Assembly (NCBI GenBank): GCA_016198805.1
Contig: JACQHU010000019.1
Coordinates: 1-33,555, forward strand
DNA: 33,555 bases
Reading direction: 5' to 3'
From: Armatimonadota bacterium
Lineage (GTDB): Bacteria; Sysuimicrobiota; Sysuimicrobiia; Sysuimicrobiales; Humicultoraceae
The notes under the pieces were generated by a model that searched no databases, was not told where the DNA came from, and worked only from the letters and a program-made list of their open reading frames with translations. How positions within the stretch are numbered: the stretch's first letter is position 1; each line of letters opens with the position of its first letter. The position numbers were made by a program, and so were the translations under genes. Shown in pieces: positions 1 to 8,906 of the stretch.

Positions 1-99
1 GCGCTGCATGTCCTGTCGGCGCATCGCCTGTTCGTAGACCAACCGCTCGGGACTGTGGACGACGACATAGCGCGCCGGATCGGTCGGGAGGCGGACCGC
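1..99 (-). pseudogene. Possible transposase fragment (DDE type, IS1634/IS4-like), runs off the left edge
   Basis: Minus-strand translation ...AVRLPTDPARYVVVHSPERLVYEQAMRRQDMQR... looks coding and resembles the R-Y-x-V-x-x-S-P-E-R segment of some IS transposases. No start codon is evident, and the sequence upstream of about position 110 does not look coding. Confidence 0.3.
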
Positions 100-286
100 G
101 CACGGGGGGGCCCCAGAGGGTAGGGGGCGGTTCGATCCGGGGAACACCGCTGCTAACGGCCTGCTAACGCGCGGGGCAAGACGCGGCGGGAGGCGGTGTC
201 GCGGGGCGCGAACGCCGGGGGCGAAAACGCAGACAGGACGGGCCTTTGTGACGCGCGGCGGGACGGGGCGGGAATACCACCCCAGA

Positions 287-331
287 CTTACACGGAGGAG
301 GTCGGGGGTTCGAAACCCTCCTCGCCCACCA
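287..331 (+). tRNA. 3' half of a tRNA-Val(TAC), truncated: anticodon loop to CCA
   Basis: CTTACAC loop + GGAGG + AGGTC + GGGGG-TTCGAAA-CCCTC T-arm + CTCGCCC acceptor + A + CCA. All lengths match the 3' half of a tRNA. No D-arm, no GGGCGAG 5' acceptor strand and no CCTCC partner upstream. Confidence 0.75.
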
Positions 332-384
332 TCACCTCTGGCCAGTAAGAGCCAGGCCGTCGCCTGCGAAGGAATTCATTCTCG

Positions 385-405
385 GTCCCGCTGCACTCGC
401 GGGAC
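385..405. other. Perfect 7-bp stem-loop GTCCCGC-TGCACTC-GCGGGAC
   Basis: Inverted repeat read directly. No T-tract follows. Confidence 0.4.
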
Positions 406-482
406 GATTTGAACGCGCTGCGGAGTGACCAGTAGACCCCATGCCCGACGAGAGGAAGATCAGGGCAAGGGCTGAAATGCAA

Positions 483-497
483 CCTGATTGAATCAGG
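483..497. promoter_or_regulatory. 15-bp perfect palindrome CCTGATT-G-AATCAGG, candidate operator upstream of chrA
   Basis: 7-bp inverted repeat with a 1-nt centre, ending 14 nt before the ATG at 512. Confidence 0.4.
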
Positions 498-511
498 ATC
501 GTCGCCGCCCA

Positions 512-1699
512 ATGAGCTCCGCTGTGTCTGCCCTCGAGGTCCTGTGGGTGGTGACGCGGCTGGGCCTCACCTCGTTCGGCGGCCCCATCGCGCACCTGGG
601 GTACTTCCGTGACGAGTACGTGGCCCGGCGCCGGTGGCTGGACGACCACAGCTACGCCGACCTGGTGGCGCTGTGCCAGTTCCTTCCGGGCCCGGCGAGC
701 AGCCAGGTGGGGATCGCGATCGGCATCACCCGTGCGGGACTGCTCGGGGGCCTGACGGCCTGGCTGGGGTTTACGCTCCCCTCGGCTATCGCGATGGTGG
801 CTGTGGCCTACGGAATCCAAGCCGCCGGCGTCGCGGACGCGGGGTGGCTGCGGGGTCTGAAGATCGTGGCGGTCGCCGTCGTGGCGCACGCGCTCGCCGG
901 TATGGCGCGATCGCTCACCCCCGACCGGGCGCGCGCCAGCATCGGCCTCCTGGCCGCGCTGGTCGTCCTGCTCTGGCCCGGGGCCGCCACGCAGGTGCTC
1001 GTCATCGCCGCCGGAGGCCTCATCGGGTGGCTGCTCCTGCCGCCGGCCGAGGCGTCGCCCGGCCTGCGCCTGAAGGTGCCGATCAGCCGGCCTGCAGCGA
1101 TCACCGCCTCTGTCGCTTTCCTCATCCTGCTGGGCGGGCTGCCCTTGGTGCGGCAGGCCGTCTCTGCCCACGCCCTGGCAGTCTTCGACAGCTTCTACCG
1201 CGTGGGCTCGCTCATCTTCGGGGGCGGGCACGTGGTGCTTCCGCTGCTGCAGGGCGAGGTCGTTCGGCCTGGATGGGTCTCCAACGAGGCCTTTGTAGCG
1301 GGATATGGGGCGGCGCAGGCCGTGCCCGGCCCGCTCTTCACCTTCGCGGCCTACCTGGGCGCGGTGATGGAGCCCGGACCCAACGGGGTGGCAGGCGCCG
1401 CACTGGCGCTCGTCGCCATCTTCCTCCCCTCGTTCCTGCTGGTGATCGGCGTGCTCCCGTTCTGGAACGGGCTGCGCGAACAGCCCGCTGTGCGCTCCGC
1501 CTTGCGCGGCATCAACGCGACGGTGGTGGGCCTCCTCCTGGCCGCCCTCTACCACCCTGTTTGGACCAGTGCCATCCGGACCCCGACCGACTTCGCCCTG
1601 GCGCTGGTGGCGTTCGGGATGCTCGCGCTGTGGAGGCTTCCGTCCTGGCTGGTCGTGATCTTCACGGCGGCGGCGGCCGCCGCGCTCGCCGTGCGATGA
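512..1699 (+). CDS. chrA: Chromate transporter, CHR family (ORF can extend to a TTG at 488)
   Basis: RLGLTSFGGPIAHLGYFRDEYV...LCQFLPGPASSQVGIAIG plus the second half GGGHVVLPLLQGEVV...AQAVPGPLFTFAAYLG are ChrA signatures. Confidence 0.9.
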   Translation: MSSAVSALEVLWVVTRLGLTSFGGPIAHLGYFRDEYVARRRWLDDHSYADLVALCQFLPGPASSQVGIAIGITRAGLLGGLTAWLGFTLPSAIAMVAVAYGIQAAGVADAGWLRGLKIVAVAVVAHALAGMARSLTPDRARASIGLLAALVVLLWPGAATQVLVIAAGGLIGWLLLPPAEASPGLRLKVPISRPAAITASVAFLILLGGLPLVRQAVSAHALAVFDSFYRVGSLIFGGGHVVLPLLQGEVVRPGWVSNEAFVAGYGAAQAVPGPLFTFAAYLGAVMEPGPNGVAGAALALVAIFLPSFLLVIGVLPFWNGLREQPAVRSALRGINATVVGLLLAALYHPVWTSAIRTPTDFALALVAFGMLALWRLPSWLVVIFTAAAAAALAVR

Positions 1700-1715
1700 C
1701 CGCTGATCTCGTCTC

Positions 1716-1898
1716 GTGCTGCGAGCGGCGCAGCCCAACGGAAGCGGTTGCGGCAGCAGAAGGACGTCTCCCGCCAACGCGGGGATCAACGCGGACTGGT
1801 GGCTACTGGCATTTGTCCCTGCGGGCGGCTTCGTGCTGTGGCGCCAACGCCAGGAAGGCCGCGGCAGCGGCGGCAGCGAAGGAAGGCCCCGGGTATGA
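1716..1898 (+). CDS. Hypothetical small ORF (60 aa, GTG start) with a short hydrophobic segment, ATGA overlap with mrpA
   Basis: ORF ends ...[36 protein letters not shown]. Its TGA overlaps the ATG at 1895. Confidence 0.25.
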   Translation: MLRAAQPNGSGCGSRRTSPANAGINADWWLLAFVPAGGFVLWRQRQEGRGSGGSEGRPRV

Positions 1899-4201
1899 CG
1901 GTTGCGGTGCTTTCCGGCTTTGTCCTTGCGCTGGCCGCGCCGTGGCTTGTGAGAGCCACGGGCAGGGCCGCAGGATGGGTCACCGCCCTCCTCCCGCTGG
2001 CACTGACGGTGTACTTCGGGAGCCTGCTCGGCCAGATCGGAGCAGGTGACGCTCTGAACGTCACGCATTCCTGGATCCCGGCCCTCGGCATGCAGTTCTC
2101 TCTCTATCTGGACGGGTTGGGTCTCCTGTTCGCGCTGCTGATCTGCGGGATCGGCACGCTGATCTTCATCTACTCGGGCGGATACCTGCCGAATGATCCG
2201 CACCTCGGCCGGTTCCTCAGCATGCTCCTGCTCTTCATGGGCGCCATGCTGGGCCTCGTCCTCGCCGATAATGTCATCGTGCTCTTCGTGTTCTGGGAAC
2301 TCACCAGCATCAGCTCCTACTTCCTGATCGGCTTCCAGCACTCCCGGCCCGAGGCCCGGGCCGCGGCGCTCCAGGCCCTGCTGGTCACAGGTGTCGGCGG
2401 CGTGGCGCTGTTGCTGGGAGTGCTCCTGTTGGGCCAGGTCGGCGGGAGCCTGGAACTCTCCACCCTCCTGGGTCGGGGAAACGAGATCCGCGCCCATCCC
2501 CTCTACCTCCCGATCCTGGTGCTGGTGCTGCTGGGCGCCTTCACGAAGTCCGCGCAGGTCCCGTTTCACTTCTGGCTCCCGGCCGCCATGGAAGCGCCGA
2601 CACCCGTCAGCGCCTACCTGCATTCCGCTACGATGGTCAAGGCCGGCGTGTATCTGCTGGCCAGAATGAGCCCGATCCTCGGTGGTACCGACCCGTGGGT
2701 GGCCCTTGTCACCACTGTGGGCGCCGTGACGATGCTGGCGGGCGGGACCCTCGCGCTGCTGCGCACAGACCTGAAGCAGATTCTCGCGTACACCACGGTC
2801 GCGGCGCTGGGCACCCTCACCATGCTGCTGGGCATGGGGACAGCCGATGCCGCCAGAGCCTGCATGACATTCCTGCTCGCCCACGCGTTCTACAAGGGCG
2901 CCCTCTTTCTGGGGGCCGGCAGCCTGGAGCACGGGGCCGGCTCCCGTGATGTGGATCATCTCGGCGGCCTGTGGCGGACGATGCCGCTCACCACCGCGGC
3001 CGCGGGCCTGGCCGCGCTGGCGCTGGCCGGATTCGGGCCCGTGTTGAGTTTCATCGGCAAAGAACTCCTGCTGGAAGCCGTGCTCGCACAGTCACCGACA
3101 CGGGCCCTGCTGGCTCCTGCAGTACTTGCCGGCTCAGCGCTGTCGGTCGCGGCGGCGGCGATCGTTGGCCTCCGCCCGTTCGCAGGCACGAGGCCCGATG
3201 AGCTGTCAGACGCCCAGGAGGCGCCCGCCAGCCTGTGGCTCGGGCCGGTCGTGCTGGCCGCGGGCGGCGTGGTCCTGGGCCTGCGGCCGGAGATCCTGGC
3301 CGAGCCGATCGTGACAGCGTCTGCCGCATCGGTGCTGACCCGGCGCGAGGTCGCGGACCTGGCCCTCTGGCATGGGCCGAACCCGGCCCTGGCGTTCAGC
3401 GGCGCGTCGCTGGTGCTCGGTCTGCTGGTCTATCGCGCCTGGCCCACGATCCGCCGGAGCGCTGCGGCCCGCACGTGGTGGCTGAGCTGGGGGGGGCCGT
3501 CCCGCTGGTATGAACTGGGGCTTCAGGCGCTTTCCTGGCTCGCGGAGAGTCAGACGCGGCTGCTGCAGAGCGGGTATCTGCGATTGTACCTGATCATGAT
3601 CCTGATCACCGCCAACGGGCTGGCCGCTTATGCGCTGCTGGCACGTGTCCGATGGCAGCCGATTGTGTTGCAGCCAGCCGTGCAGCTCCACGACGCGTTC
3701 ATCGGCGCTCTCATCTTGCTTGGAGCCCTGGCGGCGGCGGGGTCCGCGTCACGCCTCGGCGCGGTGGCCGCCCTGGGGGTCGTTGGCGCAGGCATCTCCC
3801 TGGTTTACATCTCGTTCGGGGCGCCGGATCTGGCGATGACGCAGTTCCTGGTCGAGGCCTTCACCGTGATCCTGCTGGTGCTGGCGTTCTATCACCTGCC
3901 CAGGTTCGCCCGGTTGTCGGGGCGGACCGCCCGGCTTCGCGACGTCGTTATCGCTGGCGTCTCAGGGACGCTGGTGGCGGCCCTGGTACTCCTGACCACC
4001 ACGGCCCGCAGGGACTCCAGGATTGCGGAGTACTTCGCCGAGCACAGCGTCGCGGCCGCGCACGGTCGAAACATCGTCAACGTCATCCTGGTGGACTTCC
4101 GCAGTCTCGATACGCTGGGCGAGATTACGGTCCTGGCGACGGCGGCCATTGGGGTGTACGTTCTGCTGCGCCTCCGGCCTGAGAAAGGAAGCACACCGTG
4201 A
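1895..4201 (+). CDS. mrpA: Na+/H+ antiporter subunit A (MrpA/MnhA, with C-terminal DUF4040/MbhE-like region)
   Basis: NADH-quinone oxidoreductase L-like proton-translocating domain ([48 protein letters not shown]) plus a C-terminal extension ending at the mrpB junction. Confidence 0.93.
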   Translation: MTVAVLSGFVLALAAPWLVRATGRAAGWVTALLPLALTVYFGSLLGQIGAGDALNVTHSWIPALGMQFSLYLDGLGLLFALLICGIGTLIFIYSGGYLPNDPHLGRFLSMLLLFMGAMLGLVLADNVIVLFVFWELTSISSYFLIGFQHSRPEARAAALQALLVTGVGGVALLLGVLLLGQVGGSLELSTLLGRGNEIRAHPLYLPILVLVLLGAFTKSAQVPFHFWLPAAMEAPTPVSAYLHSATMVKAGVYLLARMSPILGGTDPWVALVTTVGAVTMLAGGTLALLRTDLKQILAYTTVAALGTLTMLLGMGTADAARACMTFLLAHAFYKGALFLGAGSLEHGAGSRDVDHLGGLWRTMPLTTAAAGLAALALAGFGPVLSFIGKELLLEAVLAQSPTRALLAPAVLAGSALSVAAAAIVGLRPFAGTRPDELSDAQEAPASLWLGPVVLAAGGVVLGLRPEILAEPIVTASAASVLTRREVADLALWHGPNPALAFSGASLVLGLLVYRAWPTIRRSAAARTWWLSWGGPSRWYELGLQALSWLAESQTRLLQSGYLRLYLIMILITANGLAAYALLARVRWQPIVLQPAVQLHDAFIGALILLGALAAAGSASRLGAVAALGVVGAGISLVYISFGAPDLAMTQFLVEAFTVILLVLAFYHLPRFARLSGRTARLRDVVIAGVSGTLVAALVLLTTTARRDSRIAEYFAEHSVAAAHGRNIVNVILVDFRSLDTLGEITVLATAAIGVYVLLRLRPEKGSTP

Positions 4202-4614
4202 GATCGCTGATCCTGCGCACCGCCGCGCGCCTCCTCCTCCCATTGCTGCTGCTGTTCTCGGTCTTCCTGCTCATCCGCGGCCACAATGAGCCCGGGGGCG
4301 GCTTCGCGGCCGGTCTCGTCGCCTCCGCAGCCTTCGCGCTACACGCGTTTGCTGAGGGCCTCCCGCAGACGCGGCGGATGATCCGGGTCGATCCGATCTC
4401 GCTCCTTGGCGCCGGCCTGCTCGTGACAGCCGCCGGCGGGGTTGCCGGCGTGCTGGCCGGTCAGCCCTTTCTCACCGGCCAGTGGGTGTCGCTGGCACCG
4501 GTGGGTCTGGGGCACGTGGACATCGGAACGCCGGTGGTGTTTGATGTCGGCGTCTACCTCGTCGTGGTCGGGGCGGTCCTGACGATCATCTTCACGATCA
4601 TGGAGGAAGCCTGA
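4198..4614 (+). CDS. mrpB: Na+/H+ antiporter subunit B
   Basis: [41 protein letters not shown] motifs of MnhB. GTGA overlap with mrpA. Confidence 0.93.
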   Translation: MRSLILRTAARLLLPLLLLFSVFLLIRGHNEPGGGFAAGLVASAAFALHAFAEGLPQTRRMIRVDPISLLGAGLLVTAAGGVAGVLAGQPFLTGQWVSLAPVGLGHVDIGTPVVFDVGVYLVVVGAVLTIIFTIMEEA

Positions 4615-4615
4615 G

Positions 4616-4963
4616 ATGCCGCTGCTTCTGGCCGTCGTTATCGGAGGCCTCTACGCCACAGCCCTGTATCTCATCCTCCGGCGCAGCATCGTGAAGCTCC
4701 TCATCGGTCTGGCCCTGTTGACCAATGCGGCGAATCTGCTGATCTTTACCTCGGCGGGATTGACCCGTGCCACAGCCCCGATCGTCCCTCTGGGCAGCGA
4801 CCGCCCCCCTGCGCCCTTTGCCGATCCGCTGGCGCAGGCGATGATCCTGACCGCGATCGTCATCGGCTTCGGCGTGCTGGCGTTCATGGTCGTGCTCGTC
4901 CATCGCGCCGTCCAGGCCGTCGGGACCGACGACCTAGACGACTTGAAGGCGACCGATACATGA
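4616..4963 (+). CDS. mrpC: Na+/H+ antiporter subunit C
   Basis: NuoK-like: [28 protein letters not shown]...[17 protein letters not shown]. Confidence 0.93.
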   Translation: MPLLLAVVIGGLYATALYLILRRSIVKLLIGLALLTNAANLLIFTSAGLTRATAPIVPLGSDRPPAPFADPLAQAMILTAIVIGFGVLAFMVVLVHRAVQAVGTDDLDDLKATDT

Positions 4964-6477
4964 ATCTGTTCCTGCTCGGAACGCTGCTGGTCCCGCTGCT
5001 GACGGGCATCGCGTGCCTCCTGGCCTGGCGCCGGCGGACGACTCAGCGCGGTTTGGGCCTGGCCGGGGCGACGGCGCACTTTGGCGCGACGCTCGGCCTG
5101 CTGTGGACGGTCGCCTCAGACGGTATTCAGACCGCCCAGATCGGCGCCTGGCCGGCACCCTTTGGCATCACGATCGTCGCGGATCTGTTCAGCGCGATCA
5201 TGGCCGTCGTGGCCGGCATGATGGGGCTGGCCGTCACCGTCTACTCGCTGGGGAGCATGGACGCCCGGCGCGAGGAGTACGGGTACTACCCGCTGTTCCA
5301 CGTGCTGCTGCTGGGCGTCAGCGGCGCGTTTCTCGCAGGGGATATTTTTAACCTGTATGTCTGGTTCGAAGTCATGCTCATTGCATCGTTCGCGCTGCTT
5401 GTGCTCGGCGGGGAACGAGCCCAGATCGAGGGAGCGATCAAGTACGTCACGCTGAACCTCATCTCGTCAGCCTTCTTCCTGACAGCGGTCGGCATTCTCT
5501 ATGGCATGACCGGGACGCTCAATATGGCCGACCTGGCCCGCGCGCTGAGCCGGACCGCGGCGCCCGGGTTGGTCACCACGGTCGGCCTGCTGTTCTTGGT
5601 CGCCTTTGGCATCAAGGCCGCGACGTTTCCGCTGTTCTTCTGGCTGCCTGCCTCCTATCACACGCCGCCGGTTGCCACCTCCGCCATCTTCGCGGGCCTG
5701 CTCACCAAGGTCGGGGTCTACGCGCTGATTCGGGTCTTCACGTTGCTGTTCGTGCAGGATCCGGGTTTCATCCACACGCTCATCCTGGTGATCGCGGGGC
5801 TGACGATGGCCACCGGTGTCCTGGGCGCCGTCGCCCAGAACGAGTTCCGGCGGATCCTGGCGTTCCACATTGTCAGCCAGATCGGCTACATGATCATGGG
5901 GCTGGGCCTGTTTACGCCGCTCGGCCTGGCGGGCTCGATCTTCTACATCACCCATCACATCATCGTGAAGACGAACCTCTTCCTCATCAGCGGAATCGCC
6001 TACCGCTTGCGTGGGACATACGTCCTGAAAGACCTGGGCGGGCTGTACCGGACGCAGCCCGCGCTCGCGCTGCTGTTCCTGGTGCCCGCGTTTTCCCTGG
6101 CCGGCGTTCCACCGCTCTCCGGGTTTGCAGCGAAGCTCTCCCTGGTCCAGGCCGGGCTCGCCGGACAGCAGTACGCCGTCGTGGCGACGGCTCTGGCCGT
6201 GGGCCTGCTGACCCTGTTCTCGATGACCAAAATCTGGGCCGAAGCCTTTTGGAAGGGCGACACCGGCGAATCGGCCGCCACGCCGCGTCCAGGGAGTGCC
6301 GCCGGAGTGCGGCCGCGGGGGCTGACGAGCATGTTCATGCCCGTCGTCGTGCTCGCGGCCGTGACGGTCGCCATCGGGCTCGCCGCGCAGCCGCTCTTCA
6401 CCCTGACGTGGCGCGCCGCCGAGCAGCTGCTCGACCCCACCGCCTACATCAACGCCGTGCTGGGGAGCCCCCGATGA
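4960..6477 (+). CDS. mrpD: Na+/H+ antiporter subunit D
   Basis: Proton-conducting domain: [58 protein letters not shown] overlaps. Confidence 0.93.
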   Translation: MNLFLLGTLLVPLLTGIACLLAWRRRTTQRGLGLAGATAHFGATLGLLWTVASDGIQTAQIGAWPAPFGITIVADLFSAIMAVVAGMMGLAVTVYSLGSMDARREEYGYYPLFHVLLLGVSGAFLAGDIFNLYVWFEVMLIASFALLVLGGERAQIEGAIKYVTLNLISSAFFLTAVGILYGMTGTLNMADLARALSRTAAPGLVTTVGLLFLVAFGIKAATFPLFFWLPASYHTPPVATSAIFAGLLTKVGVYALIRVFTLLFVQDPGFIHTLILVIAGLTMATGVLGAVAQNEFRRILAFHIVSQIGYMIMGLGLFTPLGLAGSIFYITHHIIVKTNLFLISGIAYRLRGTYVLKDLGGLYRTQPALALLFLVPAFSLAGVPPLSGFAAKLSLVQAGLAGQQYAVVATALAVGLLTLFSMTKIWAEAFWKGDTGESAATPRPGSAAGVRPRGLTSMFMPVVVLAAVTVAIGLAAQPLFTLTWRAAEQLLDPTAYINAVLGSPR

Positions 6478-6944
6478 GGGTATTTCTCTGGAACCTTCTG
6501 CTCGCCCTGACCTGGACCGCGGTCACGGGACGGTTCACCCTGAGCAACCTGGCCCTGGGGTTTGCGCTCGGCTACCTGGCCCTGCGGTTCTCGGGCCTGG
6601 TGGGACGCGCCGCCTACGGGAGCAGGATCCGCCGCGTGATCGAGTTCCTGCTCTTCTACTTCTGGGAACTCCTGCTGGCGAACCTGCGGGTAGCCTACGA
6701 CGTGCTCACGCCGCGCCACCACATGAGGCCGGGGATCCTTGCCATTCCGCTGGATGCCCGGACCGACGGAGAGATCGCCATTCTTGCCAACCTGATCACG
6801 CTGACGCCGGGGACGCTCAGCCTGGACGTCTCAGACGACCGGCAGGTCCTGTATATCCACGCCACGTACGTCGACGAGGTGGAAGCGTTCCGCCAGCGGC
6901 TGAAAGAGAAGCTGGAACGCCGGGTGCTGGAGGTGACCCGATGA
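6474..6944 (+). CDS. mrpE: Na+/H+ antiporter subunit E
   Basis: [37 protein letters not shown]...[26 protein letters not shown] overlap with mrpD. Confidence 0.92.
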   Translation: MRVFLWNLLLALTWTAVTGRFTLSNLALGFALGYLALRFSGLVGRAAYGSRIRRVIEFLLFYFWELLLANLRVAYDVLTPRHHMRPGILAIPLDARTDGEIAILANLITLTPGTLSLDVSDDRQVLYIHATYVDEVEAFRQRLKEKLERRVLEVTR

Positions 6945-7225
6945 GCGGGACGGGACCCCTGCTGGCCGCGGTGTCCAACGTGGTGCTCGCCATGCTGACA
7001 TCCACCCTCCTCCTGGCCCTTGTGCGACTCGTCCGGGGGCCCAGCCTCCCCGACCGGGTTGTGGCCCTGGACCTGATCGCGTTGACCGTGGTGGGCTTCG
7101 TGGCCGTCTATGAGATACGAACTGCACAGCCTGTCTTGCTTGACGCGGCCATCGTGCTGGCGCTCATCGGCTTCCTCAGCACGGTGGCCTTCGCCCGGTA
7201 TCTCGAACGGGGAGCCAGGCGATGA
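6941..7225 (+). CDS. mrpF: Na+/H+ antiporter subunit F
   Basis: LVRLVRGPSLPDRVVALDLIALTVVGFVAVYEIRTAQPVLLDAAIVLALIGFLSTVAFARY. Confidence 0.92.
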   Translation: MSGTGPLLAAVSNVVLAMLTSTLLLALVRLVRGPSLPDRVVALDLIALTVVGFVAVYEIRTAQPVLLDAAIVLALIGFLSTVAFARYLERGARR

Positions 7226-7614
7226 CCGAATGGGTGACGGCGCTGCTGTTGCTCCTGGGCGGCGCATTCATCTTGCTGGCCGGCATCGGCATCCTTCGGA
7301 TGCCTGACGTGTACACGCGGATGCAGCCGGCCACGAAGGCCGCGACGCTCGGCGTTGGATGCCTGCTCCTGGCCGTCGCCGTGCATTTCGACGACCTGGG
7401 TATCCGGACGCGCGCGCTGGCGGCGATCGCCTTCGTGCTGCTCACGGCGCCGGTGGCGGCTCATATGATCGGCAGGGCCGCCTACATCGTCGGTGTCCCG
7501 CTGTGGGAAGGAACCATCGTAGACGAACTGCGAGGACAATACGACGTGCGGGCGGGGGTGCTGAGGAGCCGGGCCACGCGTGGCTCCGGGACCCCGGCGG
7601 CTGGGGGAGAATGA
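7222..7614 (+). CDS. mrpG: Na+/H+ antiporter subunit G
   Basis: LLLLGGAFILLAGIGILRMPDVYTRMQPATKAATLGVG...MIGRAAYIVGVPLWEGTIVDEL. Confidence 0.92.
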   Translation: MTEWVTALLLLLGGAFILLAGIGILRMPDVYTRMQPATKAATLGVGCLLLAVAVHFDDLGIRTRALAAIAFVLLTAPVAAHMIGRAAYIVGVPLWEGTIVDELRGQYDVRAGVLRSRATRGSGTPAAGGE

Positions 7615-7694
7615 GAAGGCAGGCCATGCTGGCTGTCAGGGCTTCTCTGGGGCGCTCCGTGCCTGAGCGTGCATCCCGGAGGGTGTTGCCATGA
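7611..7694 (+). CDS. Hypothetical 27-aa basic ORF bridging mrpG and the M50 protease
   Basis: MRRQAMLAVRASLGRSVPERASRRVLP*. ATGA overlap at both ends (7611 with the mrpG stop, 7691 with the M50 start). Confidence 0.3.
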   Translation: MRRQAMLAVRASLGRSVPERASRRVLP

Positions 7695-8776
7695 GGTGGG
7701 CCTGGAAACTGGGGGAAGTCGTCGGCATCGCCGTCTATGTCCATGCCACGTTCCTGATTCTCATCGGGTGGATCGCGCTCATCTACTGGACCCAGGCGCG
7801 TGAGCTGGGCGCGGTGGTCGCAGGCGTCGGGTTCATCGTGGCGATCTTCGGCTGCGTGGTGCTCCACGAGTTGGGCCATGCCCTCATGGCCATGACCTAC
7901 GGGATCAAGACGCGTGATATCACCCTGTTGCCGATCGGCGGTGTGGCGCGGCTCGAGCGGATGCCCGACGAACCGGCGCAGGAGCTCTGGGTGGCGCTCG
8001 CCGGGCCTGCCGTCAATGTCGCCATCGCGCTGGTGCTGCTGGCCTGGATGCAGCTGACCGCCGGGCTGGAGCCGATCAGCCGCCTCACCATCACGCAGGG
8101 GCCCTTCCTGGAACGGCTGATGATCGTCAATATCTTCCTGGCCGCGTTCAACCTGCTCCCGGCGTTCCCCATGGACGGCGGGCGGGTCGTGCGCGCCCTG
8201 CTGGCGATGCGGATGGACTATACGCGGGCGACGCAGGTGGCCGCCGCCCTGGGGCAGGGCATGGCGCTCCTGTTCGGATTCCTGGGACTGCTCATCAACC
8301 CGTTCCTGCTGTTCATCGCGCTCTTCGTCTGGATCGGCGCCACCCAGGAGGCGAGCCTGGTGCAGATGAAGTCCGCCCTCAGCGGGATTCCGGTTGGCCG
8401 GGCGATGATCACGGAGTTCCGCGTGCTCGCTCCTGAGGATCTCCTGCGGCAGGCGATCGATCTGTTGCTGGCGGGGACCCAGCAGGATTTCCCGGTGCTC
8501 GAAGACGCGCGGGTCGTAGGCGTGCTGACGCGCAGCGACCTGCTGGTGGCCCTGGCGCAGCGCGGGCAAGAGGCACGCGTGGCCGATGTGATGCAGCGGG
8601 AGTTCATGGTCGCAGACCCCCACGAGATGCTGGAAGCGGCATTCATCCGGATGCAGGGCTGCGCGTGCCACACGCTGCCGGTGATCCGAGGGGGCCGGCT
8701 TGTCGGATTGATTACCATGGAAAACGTCGGCGAGTTCGTGGCGGTCCAGGCCGCGCTGGGTGCCGTAAAAGGCTGA
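7691..8776 (+). CDS. Site-2 protease, M50 family, with C-terminal CBS domains
   Basis: HELGH zinc motif (VVLHELGHALMAM), NLLPAFPMDGGRV motif, multiple TM segments, C-terminal CBS pair (VGRAMITEF...VADVMQREFMV...GGRLVGLITMENVGEFV). SD GGAGGG upstream. Confidence 0.92.
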   Translation: MRWAWKLGEVVGIAVYVHATFLILIGWIALIYWTQARELGAVVAGVGFIVAIFGCVVLHELGHALMAMTYGIKTRDITLLPIGGVARLERMPDEPAQELWVALAGPAVNVAIALVLLAWMQLTAGLEPISRLTITQGPFLERLMIVNIFLAAFNLLPAFPMDGGRVVRALLAMRMDYTRATQVAAALGQGMALLFGFLGLLINPFLLFIALFVWIGATQEASLVQMKSALSGIPVGRAMITEFRVLAPEDLLRQAIDLLLAGTQQDFPVLEDARVVGVLTRSDLLVALAQRGQEARVADVMQREFMVADPHEMLEAAFIRMQGCACHTLPVIRGGRLVGLITMENVGEFVAVQAALGAVKG

Positions 8777-8906
8777 GGGTCAGTAGCGCAGCCGCGCGCC
8801 CACGCCGCCCACCGCAGCTGATGCGGGATCCCCCGACGGCTCAGGGCCTCGGCAGCCTGTCGGACGAGCCCTTCGCCGGCCGCCAGCCGCCTGGTTCTGA
8901 AAGCGA

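Noticed and set aside
288-512. 74-aa ORF ending VGEEGFEPPTSSV
   Set aside because: That C-terminus is the well-known spurious reverse translation of a tRNA 3' half; it is explained by the tRNA-Val fragment.
634-2049. 471-aa + strand ORF overlapping chrA
   Set aside because: Out-of-frame shadow ORF, R/A/G-rich, with no recognisable family.
332-2959. 875-aa minus-strand ORF antisense to chrA and mrpA
   Set aside because: Low-complexity H/R/E/G-rich translation with no domain, opposite to two confident genes; a typical high-GC shadow ORF.
7442-8671. 409-aa minus ORF antisense to mrpG and the M50 protease
   Set aside because: Antisense artefact with H/R/Q/D-rich composition.
8780-8906. Minus-strand tail ...GDPASAAVGGVGARLRY* in the convergent gap, reminiscent of an outer-membrane beta-barrel C-terminus
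   Set aside because: Only about 15 suggestive residues, with upstream codons running out of frame into the SLC13 gene. Too short to call a gene remnant.
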